A DNA stretch of 64,000 bases, from contig JAIQDT010009054.1 of the NCBI GenBank assembly GCA_021521415.1, positions 1 to 64,000 of the forward strand. The letters run 5' to 3'. Origin of the DNA: Bidens hawaiensis (Eukaryota > Streptophyta > Magnoliopsida > Asterales > Asteraceae). Position 1 is the stretch's first letter; each line of letters starts with the position of its first letter. The position numbers and the translations under genes were made by a program. The notes under the pieces were generated by a model. That model was not told the origin of the DNA and did not search any database. It saw nothing but the letters and a program-made list of their open reading frames with translations. This document shows positions 55,060 to 64,000 of this stretch, piece after piece.

Positions 55060-56450
55060 CTCGAAACCTGAGACCCAATCCGAAAAAACCTGTACTCGAA
55101 CCCGAACTAATCCGACCCGAGAAATCCGTACCTGAAAAAAGGCTAACCCGAATCCGAACCAAAGTAATTCGGGTTGGTTCTTGGGTCCGAATTCTAGGTT
55201 TTGGGTCAACTCGAAAAACCCGAATAAACTTTTAGTTTAAAACCATATATATTTTTAGATATTATAGGCTAAGGCCTGGCCGCTAACGTTATCAAAGTTT
55301 AATCCAAATCAACTGTTCTTGTTCCACCTATTATGAATTGATTATTTATTGTTTATTAATGTTTCAATATATGACTAAAAGCATCTATAATACAACACCC
55401 TAATTACGGCATACTGAAGACGATTATGCTTAGGCCTGTAAATGAACCGAACGTTCGGTGAACTTTCGTGAACCGTTCGGCGGGAAGTTCGCTTATGTTC
55501 GTTTATTTAATAAACGAACGAACATGAACAAAAACTTTGTGTTCGTTTAATTAAACGAACGAACATGAACGCATGTTCTGTTCGTTCATTTATGTTCATG
55601 AACGTTCGTTTATGTCTATTTATTTATGTTCGTTTATGTATTAATATAAAATAATTAAATATTATCTGAATAGGGCATGGGCTTAAAGGTTTTATATTTG
55701 TTAATTTTTGTTCATTTAATTGTTTTAATTTAAGTTCGTTTATATTTGTGTTCATTTACATTTGTTCATACATGTTCATTTATCTTTGTTCAGTTATGTT
55801 CGTTTAGATTTTAAACAAACGAACACAAGTGTCCATCTTTAAATAAACGAACATGAACATAAATATTTGTTCGATTAAGTGTCCGTGTTCTTCTAAAGTT
55901 AAATGAACGAACTTGTTCGTGTTCATTCGATTTGTTTATAAGCTTTCATTATTCACATTGATGAATACATCGGTCTCAATCTCTAGGCTCTGCCGATCTT
56001 ATTTGCGTTCGTTTGTGTTCGTGAACACATTATGAACGAACACGAACATAAAATCTCGTTCGTTAAGTGTTCGTAAACCGTTCATGAACACATTATTTTC
56101 TTAACGAACGAACACGAACAAGGCCTTGTTCGTGTTCGTTCGGTTCGTTTATAGCCCTAATTACGCTGGTCTTATTTATTATGGTTTAAATTTGTTAAAT
56201 TTTACTCTAATGTTTTATCGGTTTATTTTTGTTTTGTTATTGGTTTATTTATATTATGAGTAAACAGGAATATGTTACATTTAAATTTAGCAATATAGTT
56301 TTTTTTCTAAAATACTCGAACTCGATTAACCCGAAAAAACCTGAACCCAAATTACTTGAACCCGAAGAAACCGTGAGAGATTTGGGTATGGATTAAAAAC
56401 TTTGAAACCCGAAAACCGAATAATTCAGACGTAATTGTATTACCCTATCC
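55060..56450. repeat. Old CCCGAA-rich element flanking the nested hAT MITE
   Basis: 55060-55215 and 56310-56450 share ACCCGAAAAACC, GAACCCGAA and TTGGGT words in mirrored arrangement. They appear to be the two ends of an older hAT-like element, now separated by 55431-56159 and other DNA. Termini and duplication are not resolved. Confidence 0.4.
55431..56159. mobile_element. hAT-type non-autonomous element, 729 bp, with TSD
   Basis: The left end is TAGGCCTGTAAATGAACCG; the right end, reverse-complemented, is TAGGGCTATAAACGAACCG (16 of 19). The flanking octamers are ATTATGCT (55423-55430) and ATTACGCT (56160-56167), 7 of 8. The interior is rich in GTTCGTTTATGTTC and AACGAACATGAAC words, shared with the element at 1124-1829. 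There is no transposase. Confidence 0.82.
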
Positions 56451-56459
56451 AAAATATAA

Positions 56460-57240
56460 ATAAATTACTCGCGTTACACGTATATCCAAATAATTCATAC
56501 GTAATTGTGCGCTCCGTCATTTGCCACGTATTGGGAATAACCCTATGTAACACAAAGTATGATTTTGGTAAACCAGATTATCGCTAGAGCGCTCCTCCAT
56601 TAGTTAAGTGTTGTTAGGATTCTCTGACACTGAGGCGGGAAGGAGTTATTTGGAAGAAACACTTTATGATTCCAAACCGGGGTCCGCCACTAGCTGGCCT
56701 GTTTGTAAATACCAAGCAATCCGTTCTAAAAAAAAGCGTCTGGTTCCCGTTCAAGGCGATTGGCGGTTACTCTTTCTTGTTATAATAATATTATTCGATC
56801 TTACATGCCTTTGTGTTCTTGCTGCCTCTGGTGTACCCTTAATTGACATAAGATTAGCTTTAATGTATTTCAAATCTGGTATTTGTTGTTAGATGTTCAT
56901 ACATAAATATATTAAATGGTTCACCTGCTTTGGTTCAAAACAAAGAAAGCTGATACGCCAACCTTTTTGCATTATACAAATAAGTTGGGCTGCAAATTCC
57001 TAATGGAAAGATTGTTTACTTATAGAGTTGTTAAGTGTGTGTGTCTCTTTATTCACTGCATACTGTGTTTACTTCATAACTAAATATGAAGGCCAAAAAC
57101 AAAGAAAATAGAAACAAATCATAATAATATTTATATAATCATAAAGCCAGTCTTTACAATGAAGATAACACAAAGTAAGTTAGATCATACCACTGCTATC
57201 TATAGCAGAATAATTCATGTATTAACAACTGTTGTGTAAC
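56460..57240. other. 3' flank of the intact Ca2+-ATPase gene
   Basis: Parts match 4780-5214 beside the pseudogene. A 94-codon plus-strand frame (56608-56892) has no recognised domain and overlaps the shared flank, so I do not call it a gene. On the minus strand this is the likely 3' UTR and terminator area. I see no definite poly(A) signal. Confidence 0.45.
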
Positions 57241-60200
57241 TTAGTGTCTAATGTAGCTTAGAAATGGTTTAGCGGGCACTGGTATCAACTTCATAACCCA
57301 TCCAATAGGCCACGATAAAGCTGCAACACCAATACAAATTCCCCACTGCACACCGTTTAATCTTTCTGTATCAGCAAACTTCTTCAAAAGCTCCACCATC
57401 ACAATCTGAAGGATTGTAGTCATCCCGATTATTCCAACAAACAGTCTGTTTTTGTGTAAACCTTTGAATATATTCCTTTTCTCCAGCTTCCTCGAGTTGA
57501 ACTCATTAAACACTTGACATAACACGAAAGTATTGAAAATAATCGTGTCCTTCACCCTCTCGTCGACATTAAATATCGCCTTGCCTTTAAACTGGAATGT
57601 CAATAAAACAGTAATCTGGAAAGTCGCTTGTGCCAGTAGGTTTCTCCACATAATATTAGTTATGAGTGGCTCGACCCGACCCACGGGCGGTTTGTTCAAG
57701 AGTTCCTTAGTGGGCCCTTCTGTAGCAAGTGCAAGTGCACCCAGAGTGTCCATGATTAAGTTCACCCACAAGAGTTGAACTGCGGTTAAAGGGACCCCGC
57801 CAGAAGTTACCGCTGCAATGAAGTTAATAACGAGAGCCACTACATTGACTGTGAGCTGAAACTGGATGAACTTTTGGATGTTATTGTACACACATCGTCC
57901 CCACATTAATACGGTTGAAACAGAAGCAATGTCATCATCCAAGATGACAATGTCAGAGCTCTGTTTGGCCACTTCAGTTCCTTGAATTCCCATTGAAAGT
58001 CCAATATCCGCTTCTTTGAGTGCTGGCGCATCGTTTGTCCCGTCACCAGTAACTGCCACCACGTGTCCTTTTTGTTTCAAGCATTTTACCATTAAAAGCT
58101 TATCAAAAGGTGAAGATCTTGCCATCACACGAATTTTGTCAACCTTTTGCATTCTTTCTTCATCTGTGAAATTACGAAACTGGACACCTTCCACCACTAC
58201 GTCTTCACATACTTCTTGGCCCGATTCAAGTATTCCACATTCGGTGGCTATGGCTTTTGCTGTGAATACGTTGTCTCCGGTTATCATCTTGACTTCAACT
58301 CCAGAAAACCTGCATGTTTCTATAGCTTTTTTGGATCCGGGCCTACACGGGTCCTTCAACCCGACAATCCCGAGCAATGTTAACCCTTCTTCGGTTAATG
58401 TGTGATAATCCGTACCTTCTGGAACCTCCTTATGCGCAAAAGCAATACACCTTAGCCTGCTCGCTGCCATTCCTTCAATTATATTCTCCAAATGTGTTCT
58501 TGAGTTGCTATCGATTATCATTTTGCGCCCGTTGCTGTTATAATACTTAGAACACATTGCTAGAACCATCTCTGCAGCTCCTTTCCAGTGAACATGAATT
58601 GTGTTGTCCACGTTTCTCCTAATCGAAATCCCACTTCTTTTTTTCTTGGAATTAAAGGTCTCGACATGAAGTACAGTCGAACTTTGTTTCAGTTTCTCCA
58701 TATCCATATCCAAATCCTCAACCGCCCACGATAGAATTGCTTTTTCGGTTGGGGTTCCAGAGTATTCAGGTACCATCCGTGAGGCGTGTTTAAAAACCGT
58801 ACCAGTAGTGTTAAACCCGACTGCCTCATGGAGAAGCTCACGGACTTTTTGGGAGATAACACTGGAAGAATGTTGCTCCATGTACTCGAGACCGAGCCAG
58901 AACCTAGTTACAGTCATCTGGTTCATAGTCAAAGTCCCGGTTTTATCGGTGCATATAACCGTTGCTGAACCCATTGTTTCACAAGCGGATAACTTCCTGA
59001 CCATCGCTTGATCAGCCATCATTCTCTTCATAGAATATGCAAGTGTGAGGGTAACCGCTAGCGGTAAACCTTCTGGGATGGCCACCACCACAATGGTCAC
59101 TGCCGCCGAGAATATATCGGTAACCGAATCTAGTATTTTGTTTACACTGGTCTGTTTCCCATTGTACTCTCTGTGACCATTTTCATCTTCCGTGTTTCCC
59201 GTGAAATAACGAATTAACATAACTACCAAAACTAGGAAAGCAACTGCAAGACCTACCTTTCCGATTGAAGAAGTAAGTTTGTTGAGGCGTGATTGTAATG
59301 GCGTTTGCTCGTTATTATCACCAGTGATAGAACTCATCATCTTCCCCCAAGCGGTGTTCATCCCGACTGATAGCACTAGCATTTGACAATGCCCGTTAGC
59401 CACTTTAGCACCAGAGATTAAAAATGGATTAGTGTTGGCGTTTACTTCTATCTGCTCACTCTCGCCCGTCATGCTGGACTCGTCCACTAGCAACGAGTGT
59501 CCATCAATAAACAACCCGTTTGCTGGTATTTGATCTCCTACGTTCAAGACAACGATGTCTCCAACGACTATATCAAATATAGATATCTTTTGCCTTCTTC
59601 CTTCTCTAACGACATCAATCTTTATATTATTACTTATTTTTGACAAGCTGTCAAATTGTTTCTCCTGTCTGAAGTTACTAATCGCTGACACAACAATAAC
59701 TAGAAACACCGCGAGAAGTATGCTTCCACCTTCATACCATCCTTGTTTTATCCCGTCTTCTTTGATACCGAAACCAAGAGAAAGAACCGCACACCCTATC
59801 AGTATAAGAATCGTGACGTCCTTAAAAGCCTCAGCCACAAAATAAAACAAACCCTTTGGACGGGGTTTTTTGTACGTGTTGGAACCAAACACAGTTACCC
59901 TTTCGCTTAGATCTTGACCGTTGATTCCATTTTCAAGATGAGTGTCAAGGGTTTTTGCTAAGCCCTTAACACCATCAAACCTGTGAAGTGTTTCCATATC
60001 TTTGCTTTGTACAATATTAACGAGTCGCGTTTGATCGATAGTGTAGAAATGATGATCAGAATCGTCTTTGATAATAATACTAACCTTAGGATCAACAAGT
60101 TGTGGGATGGTTTCGATAACAGAATATTTTGGGATTTCAGAAACGGCTATTGCCTTGGAGATGATGTTTTTGGCAATGGTGTTTGAGAAGTGTATAGTGA

Positions 60201-60303
60201 AGTACGCGCGACGCCATCTTTTCTTGGCCTTGGTAAATGTTGCAGTGCTCATGCTGTATAACATGTTACCAATATCATGCAAGGGTTGAATTTCTGCAAC
60301 CAT
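57241..60303 (-). CDS. Autoinhibited Ca2+-ATPase, plasma membrane type (ACA12/ACA13-like)
   Basis: 1020 aa, intronless, ATG at 60303 (the frame stays open a little further upstream but only with a TTG). The cytosolic N-terminus holds a basic amphipathic stretch (about 25-49, KAKKRWRRAYFT) fit for calmodulin binding and autoinhibition. Core motifs: TGES (279-282), PEGLP in M4 (410-414), the phosphorylated Asp453 in DKTGT, KGAAEM (575) and GDGTNDAP (753-760). The M5-M10 segment carries the Ca2+ site residues (for example NLIMDTLGALAL, about 848-859). It should pump Ca2+ out of the cytosol at ATP cost. Arabidopsis ACA12 and ACA13 are also intronless. No defects seen. It is the paralogue of the pseudogene at 5215-8202. 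Confidence 0.95.
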   Translation of the reverse strand: MVAEIQPLHDIGNMLYSMSTATFTKAKKRWRRAYFTIHFSNTIAKNIISKAIAVSEIPKYSVIETIPQLVDPKVSIIIKDDSDHHFYTIDQTRLVNIVQSKDMETLHRFDGVKGLAKTLDTHLENGINGQDLSERVTVFGSNTYKKPRPKGLFYFVAEAFKDVTILILIGCAVLSLGFGIKEDGIKQGWYEGGSILLAVFLVIVVSAISNFRQEKQFDSLSKISNNIKIDVVREGRRQKISIFDIVVGDIVVLNVGDQIPANGLFIDGHSLLVDESSMTGESEQIEVNANTNPFLISGAKVANGHCQMLVLSVGMNTAWGKMMSSITGDNNEQTPLQSRLNKLTSSIGKVGLAVAFLVLVVMLIRYFTGNTEDENGHREYNGKQTSVNKILDSVTDIFSAAVTIVVVAIPEGLPLAVTLTLAYSMKRMMADQAMVRKLSACETMGSATVICTDKTGTLTMNQMTVTRFWLGLEYMEQHSSSVISQKVRELLHEAVGFNTTGTVFKHASRMVPEYSGTPTEKAILSWAVEDLDMDMEKLKQSSTVLHVETFNSKKKRSGISIRRNVDNTIHVHWKGAAEMVLAMCSKYYNSNGRKMIIDSNSRTHLENIIEGMAASRLRCIAFAHKEVPEGTDYHTLTEEGLTLLGIVGLKDPCRPGSKKAIETCRFSGVEVKMITGDNVFTAKAIATECGILESGQEVCEDVVVEGVQFRNFTDEERMQKVDKIRVMARSSPFDKLLMVKCLKQKGHVVAVTGDGTNDAPALKEADIGLSMGIQGTEVAKQSSDIVILDDDIASVSTVLMWGRCVYNNIQKFIQFQLTVNVVALVINFIAAVTSGGVPLTAVQLLWVNLIMDTLGALALATEGPTKELLNKPPVGRVEPLITNIMWRNLLAQATFQITVLLTFQFKGKAIFNVDERVKDTIIFNTFVLCQVFNEFNSRKLEKRNIFKGLHKNRLFVGIIGMTTILQIVMVELLKKFADTERLNGVQWGICIGVAALSWPIGWVMKLIPVPAKPFLSYIRH

Positions 60304-60380
60304 TTTCGTGTAGTGTCTTGTTTGCAAAGTGAGCAAAAGGCAAATTAAGTGGATTATATTTCTGGTTCAATCGCTGAACA

Positions 60381-60390
60381 TCATTTTATA
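60381..60390 (-). promoter_or_regulatory. Candidate TATA box of the Ca2+-ATPase gene
   Basis: On the minus strand TATAAAATGA lies about 80 bp upstream of the ATG, a plausible distance for a short plant 5' UTR. Position-based inference only. Confidence 0.45.
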
Positions 60391-61129
60391 CATAAAAAAG
60401 GAGGGAAAGTTCGTAGAAATCCATATGCGTGTAAACACATAATATAGTAATAGCATACAGGGGTTAAATGCAAAATTGAGTTCCAGTTGTTTGTTGTCCA
60501 AGTTTCATGATGTTATAATCAATTCAATGGATTCCACATTTTAAGGCATGACATCACATAATAATTCATAAAAGAAAGATGCCGTGGCTGTTAAGCAATA
60601 GACAATGTTTCCTCTGGACCACGCATATAACACGTACAAGATAATGTGACCGAATCCGATAATAAATGCCGTGGCTGTTAAGCAATAAATGTGGCCACCA
60701 TCGAACCACCAGAACGCATCGATATCTTTATCGCTCTCCACCCTTTTAGTCGATCATCTTTGTTTCAGTCGAAGATGTGTGATGGTATGGTTTCTAGAGG
60801 GTCGAACGTGTATAATACAAGTGACACACGTGAAGACACTATAAAGCTAGAAATTTGTCTCATGTTTTTATAATTGACCGTCCATCTTATTCATCTTCTG
60901 ATCGGGGCATTGAAACTAAATTTATAATTAATTTAAAGAAACTATGTAACTAACTAGCTTTTAAACTCGTATATTAAACAAAATTTGTTAAATGGTAAAA
61001 ATAAATAAGGTCTGTTTTTGAAAGAAACGAACAATATTATAGTACAAGCAATAAAGTAGTCTACACCTCAAATTTACAATTTTGAGAAAATTTCTTTATA
61101 TACAGTATTTGCCAAATTGTTTTGACACG
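60391..61129. other. Upstream region of the Ca2+-ATPase gene
   Basis: No other gene. The 20-mer GCCGTGGCTGTTAAGCAATA occurs twice (about 60580 and 60668), a small direct duplication in the promoter region. A CACACGTG-like G-box core (ACACACGTGAAG) is near 60824. Confidence 0.4.
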
Positions 61130-61330
61130 TCACCTATGGATAGTTAGCTATGTTGAATGAGATGAGAGATTAGAGAATTAGAACGGAAATTATAACTCAT
61201 TTGTCAAAATTGTTATGACTCGTTACTCATGGATATCTAGGATAAATAAGACGAGAGATTAGTGAATTAGAAGGGAAGTTATAATCCATTTGCCATAATT
61301 GTTTCGACCCATGACCACATATCATTTTAC
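61130..61330. repeat. About 100-bp repeat, two to three degenerate copies
   Basis: Units share TTGT.ATGACTCGT or TTTTGACACGT, ...CATGGATA, AGATGAGAGATTAG.GAATTAGAA.GGAA.TTATAA and CATTTG. Part of the unit also appears in the arms of the hairpin at 9337-9494, so they come from one dispersed family. Confidence 0.6.
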
Positions 61331-61832
61331 AAATCTCGTATAATACACGGGTTCAAAAACTAGTACTAGTAAATAATAATGTTATTGTTGATAATAAGAA
61401 ATTAAAGTTTACATAACCTTGAGTTACTGATGTTACTTTATTATGCAATTCACAAACAATATCATTAAATATATACATAGTAAAAAGTCAATTTTGCAAC
61501 CCTGGCATGCATATCCATTATCCAACAAAACTAAAAGATTAATAGCCTCTTTCACAGTTGACCTCCTTTCAACACTGCTAGAAATGAAAGACCCTTGTAA
61601 TTTCTCTTAAAGCTATTAGCTTATTACCATGTTGAAGCTTAGGAATTTATTATACAAAATTTACAAGCAACTGTATAGTTAATCTATGATCTTTTCTATG
61701 AGGGCTAGGTTAAGACGATTTAGTTTTAAATTTTTCTTTTTTTTTTTTTAAGATTCTGAAGCATGCTTTCAAGTTTCAAATCAAGGACTCTTATGTAGAG
61801 GGCTTCACCGACCTGTTCAATAGGCGGTAGTC
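61331..61832. other. No supported gene
   Basis: AT-rich sequence with a T run near 61735-61750. Nothing coding. Confidence 0.4.
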
Positions 61833-62080
61833 TAGGGGTGGCAAATGGGTTGGGTTAGGTCGAACGGGTCATGGTTAGAACAAGTTAGAGTCAGAACGGG
61901 TCAAATAAAAAATTGGTTGTTTTAGTTTAGGTCGTAACGGGTTTCGGGTTTTTTTAAGAGGACAACGGTGAAAACATTCTAGTTTTTTTTTTTTGGTTTT
62001 TGATTTATTAATTTTTATTAATTTTTTGAATTTTTTTAAAAGGTTTTTTAATAAGATCAAAAACCCATCAAAAAAATTAA

Positions 62081-62111
<31 letters not shown>

Positions 62112-62403
62112 TCACAACTCCCGTCCCGAGCGAAAACTCGTGTTGACTCAAAAGCTTAACCGAACTCGTTCCAATCCGAAACCGAAACTTGTTCCGATCC
62201 GTAACCTGACACATTTACTTAGGACATTGACCCACATTGATCCATTTCTTTCAATTTGTCAACCAATTTTGATCTGAAAATAACAAGATGGAATTTCGAA
62301 TGACTAATTTTGACCCATTTAATTAAAATCTCTAACGCAAATCAACCCATATGATACCCTAATTGACCTATTTAAAATGATTTGGATTAAAATTGCATCC
62401 CTA
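61833..62403. mobile_element. hAT-like non-autonomous remnant
   Basis: The left end TAGGGGTGGCAAATGGGTTGG and the reverse complement of the right end, TAGGGATGCAATTTTAATCC, share the hAT-type start. The interior carries GGGTCA / TGACCC and AACGGGT words in mirrored arrangement. No 8-bp duplication is visible, so it is probably old. Confidence 0.5.
62083..62108. repeat. (AAT)n microsatellite
   Basis: About nine AAT units in a row inside the hAT-like remnant. Confidence 0.9.
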
Positions 62404-62499
62404 AGCCTAAGCGCATAAAATTTGGAATTTGCAACACAAAGTTGCTAAATATTAAATTGAGATTAAAAGTATTATTAGAAGAGGAAAAATACATTTATA

Positions 62500-62645
62500 T
62501 TTTATAAATTATGTAATCAAGTGTTAAGTTTTTTCCAGTTAAGTCACTCATATTTTAGTTTATCTCAATTAGGTCACTTAACATTTAATGTGTCTTAATT
62601 AGGTAACTTAACTTTCAAATTTAACTCAATTAGGTCACTCAACTT
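62500..62645. repeat. About 37-bp imperfect tandem repeat
   Basis: Four units of the kind CTCAATTAGGTCACTTAAC with variants (AAGTCACTCA, AGGTAACTTA) run head to tail. Confidence 0.6.
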
Positions 62646-62649
62646 TCAA

Positions 62650-62774
62650 TAAGGCTATCTGCTATGGTGGGGGCTTCGAAACCCCTACACAGTACCACGT
62701 CAGCGTCACATGGCCACTAGGGGCATCGAAACCCCAAGGGATAATGCCCCTCTATGGTGAGGGGGCTTCGAAGC
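62650..62774. repeat. MITE-like remnant with GGGGCTTCGAA units
   Basis: CTATGGTGGGGGCTTCGAA (about 62652) and CTATGGTGAGGGGGCTTCGAA (about 62753) form a direct pair, with GGGGCATCGAAACCCC between them. The right side is cut off at the TGTGACAATCG border of the next element. Confidence 0.4.
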
Positions 62775-64000
62775 TGTGACAATCGTCAATTCCAGGTTAA
62801 CCTCGTTAACTCAACTCCGTTAATTCAAACTTTAAAGATCGTTGAATCTATAACGCATACTTCATTACATTTAAACTAGGGTTTAAATGACGCTTAACAT
62901 TTACTACATGTGTAGTAGTCTTTCGGGATTTGCACCGAAACGCAAACGAGTTGATAAATAAACGACAAACGTCAAAACACGAACTATGTGATTACTATGT
63001 GTTAGGATTATGTGCTATGTGATAATATTATGGTCATGTTAACTTATTGTGCAAGTATGATAGAATGTTCTAGAAAAACAACACTTGGAAAGTAGAGGGA
63101 TTAGAATGTAACTTGTATATCTATAAATATATTATTAACTTAACCCTAACTATTATTATTATCCTAACCCTAACCTACAAGTTCCGATCGGCTCTCTCTC
63201 ACCTCCCTTCTCCACGGCTGCCGTCCACAAGAACACCCACATACACCATCAATTCAAGTCTTTGATCCAAGAACTAAGTGCTAGGAAGGTATATTTGATC
63301 ATCCTTCACATCCTTGTTGATTGAATTTGATGTTTGTTGGGTTAATAACAAACCCTAGCTGGCCGATTCTAGGTGTTATATTGTTCATGTGATTCTTGAA
63401 TTGATTTGATGATAAAGTGATAACTAGATTGATATTGATACATGATTGATTGTTGTTCTTGATTTGAATTAAAACACAAACCCTAATCTTGTATGTATGG
63501 TGTGATTTATATGCATGGATAGTAGTTATGGTGTCTAGAGGGTTATATGGATGCATGATAGTTCATAGATTGTTATGATGTTGAGTTTTGATGTGAACAG
63601 ATTCTGGACAGAATATATATACGATGTTTAACTGACTGTAACGAAGTGTAAACGTGAAAATTGATTGAGATTGTGGGTACTGCAGTAAACTAGGTTGAGT
63701 CTAGTTTCTATAAAGTATAAATTCGTAATTTTTGGATAAGTGGAAGTATACTTTTATGATTTTACAAAAACGTGATGCAAAGCTGAGCTGTTAGACCTGC
63801 TGTTAGGTTATATTGTAAATTCTATATCTCATGAACTACGAGGCCAATTGGGTTGGTTCCACTTCTGGAAGTTGACTCACTGAGTTAGGAACCAAACCCA
63901 AGTGGTCTTGCATTTATTGGATTTTTCGTTTACCGGGAATTGCAAATAACATTCTGTTGTGCATGAATCTGACTGATATGAGTTTACTGTAGTGTTTTGA
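62775..64000 (+). repeat. Probable LTR, incomplete at the window edge
   Basis: It starts TGTGACAATCGTCAATTCC abruptly after the MITE remnant. It contains CTATAAATATATT (about 63121) as a possible TATA box, followed by a C/T-rich leader (about 63180-63240) and then a GTGATTT-rich region, all of it non-coding. This fits the U3-R-U5 layout of a long gypsy LTR or a host promoter with a leader intron. No second copy is in the window. Confidence 0.4.

Noticed and set aside
56608..56892. Plus-strand 94-codon frame with a hydrophobic end
   Set aside because: It overlaps the flank shared with the pseudogene region, where the frame is not kept; no domain.
60304..60336. Eleven extra N-terminal codons on the Ca2+-ATPase
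   Set aside because: The extension begins with TTG. The first ATG, at 60303, gives a normal ACA N-terminus.

Overview
The window is plant nuclear DNA, most likely from a eudicot and possibly Asteraceae (the family call is inference from the style of the LINE and gypsy-type proteins). It is AT-rich, gene-poor and full of nested transposable elements. There are plant-type P2B calcium pumps, an L1-like LINE, hAT and CACTA DNA transposons, and Ty3/gypsy elements. There are no bacterial-style operons, and I saw no rRNA or tRNA genes and no CRISPR array.

The only clearly intact host gene is an intronless plasma-membrane-type Ca2+-ATPase of the ACA12/ACA13 kind on the minus strand (57241-60303). 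A decayed paralogue in the same orientation (5215-8202) shares 3' flanking sequence with it. The two are a tandem or segmental duplicate whose halves are now about 49 kb apart, and the space between them is largely transposon insertions.

Layout from left to right: two hAT-type non-autonomous elements (453-987; 1124-1829, with 8-bp target duplication); a cluster of ATACGATCGTATG-like palindromes (about 2880-3490); the Ca2+-ATPase pseudogene; a perfect 73-bp-arm hairpin (9337-9494); an apparently complete 3.5-kb hAT transposon (9644-13174) with a 698-aa transposase and a second, convergent BED-finger mini-gene; copy A of an unnamed 1.6-kb repeat (13521-15110); a Tourist-like MITE (15854-16002); a complete-looking L1-type LINE (16651-22478) with two open ORFs that overlap by ATGA; an AT-rich stretch; a complete but pol-less LTR retrotransposon (25800-32440, ATGTG target duplication) that carries a multi-exon antisense gene; copy B of the 1.6-kb repeat, split by a 14.9-kb CACTA element (33054-47970, TGA target duplication).

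The CACTA element holds pieces of a captured GPI ethanolamine phosphate transferase 3 (PIG-O-like) gene and a decayed Athila-like retrotransposon. To its right lie MITE-like elements, a Mutator-like inverted-repeat element split by a 2.2-kb solo LTR (51074-53283, ATATA target duplication), another hAT MITE (55431-56159), the intact Ca2+-ATPase, more repeats, and the start of a probable LTR that runs off the end of the window.

The nesting gives a relative history. The ATPase duplication and the 1.6-kb repeats come first. The CACTA element then entered repeat copy B, and the Athila-like element lies within the CACTA. The hAT element, the LINE and the ATGTG LTR element keep the cleanest target duplications or reading frames and look youngest.
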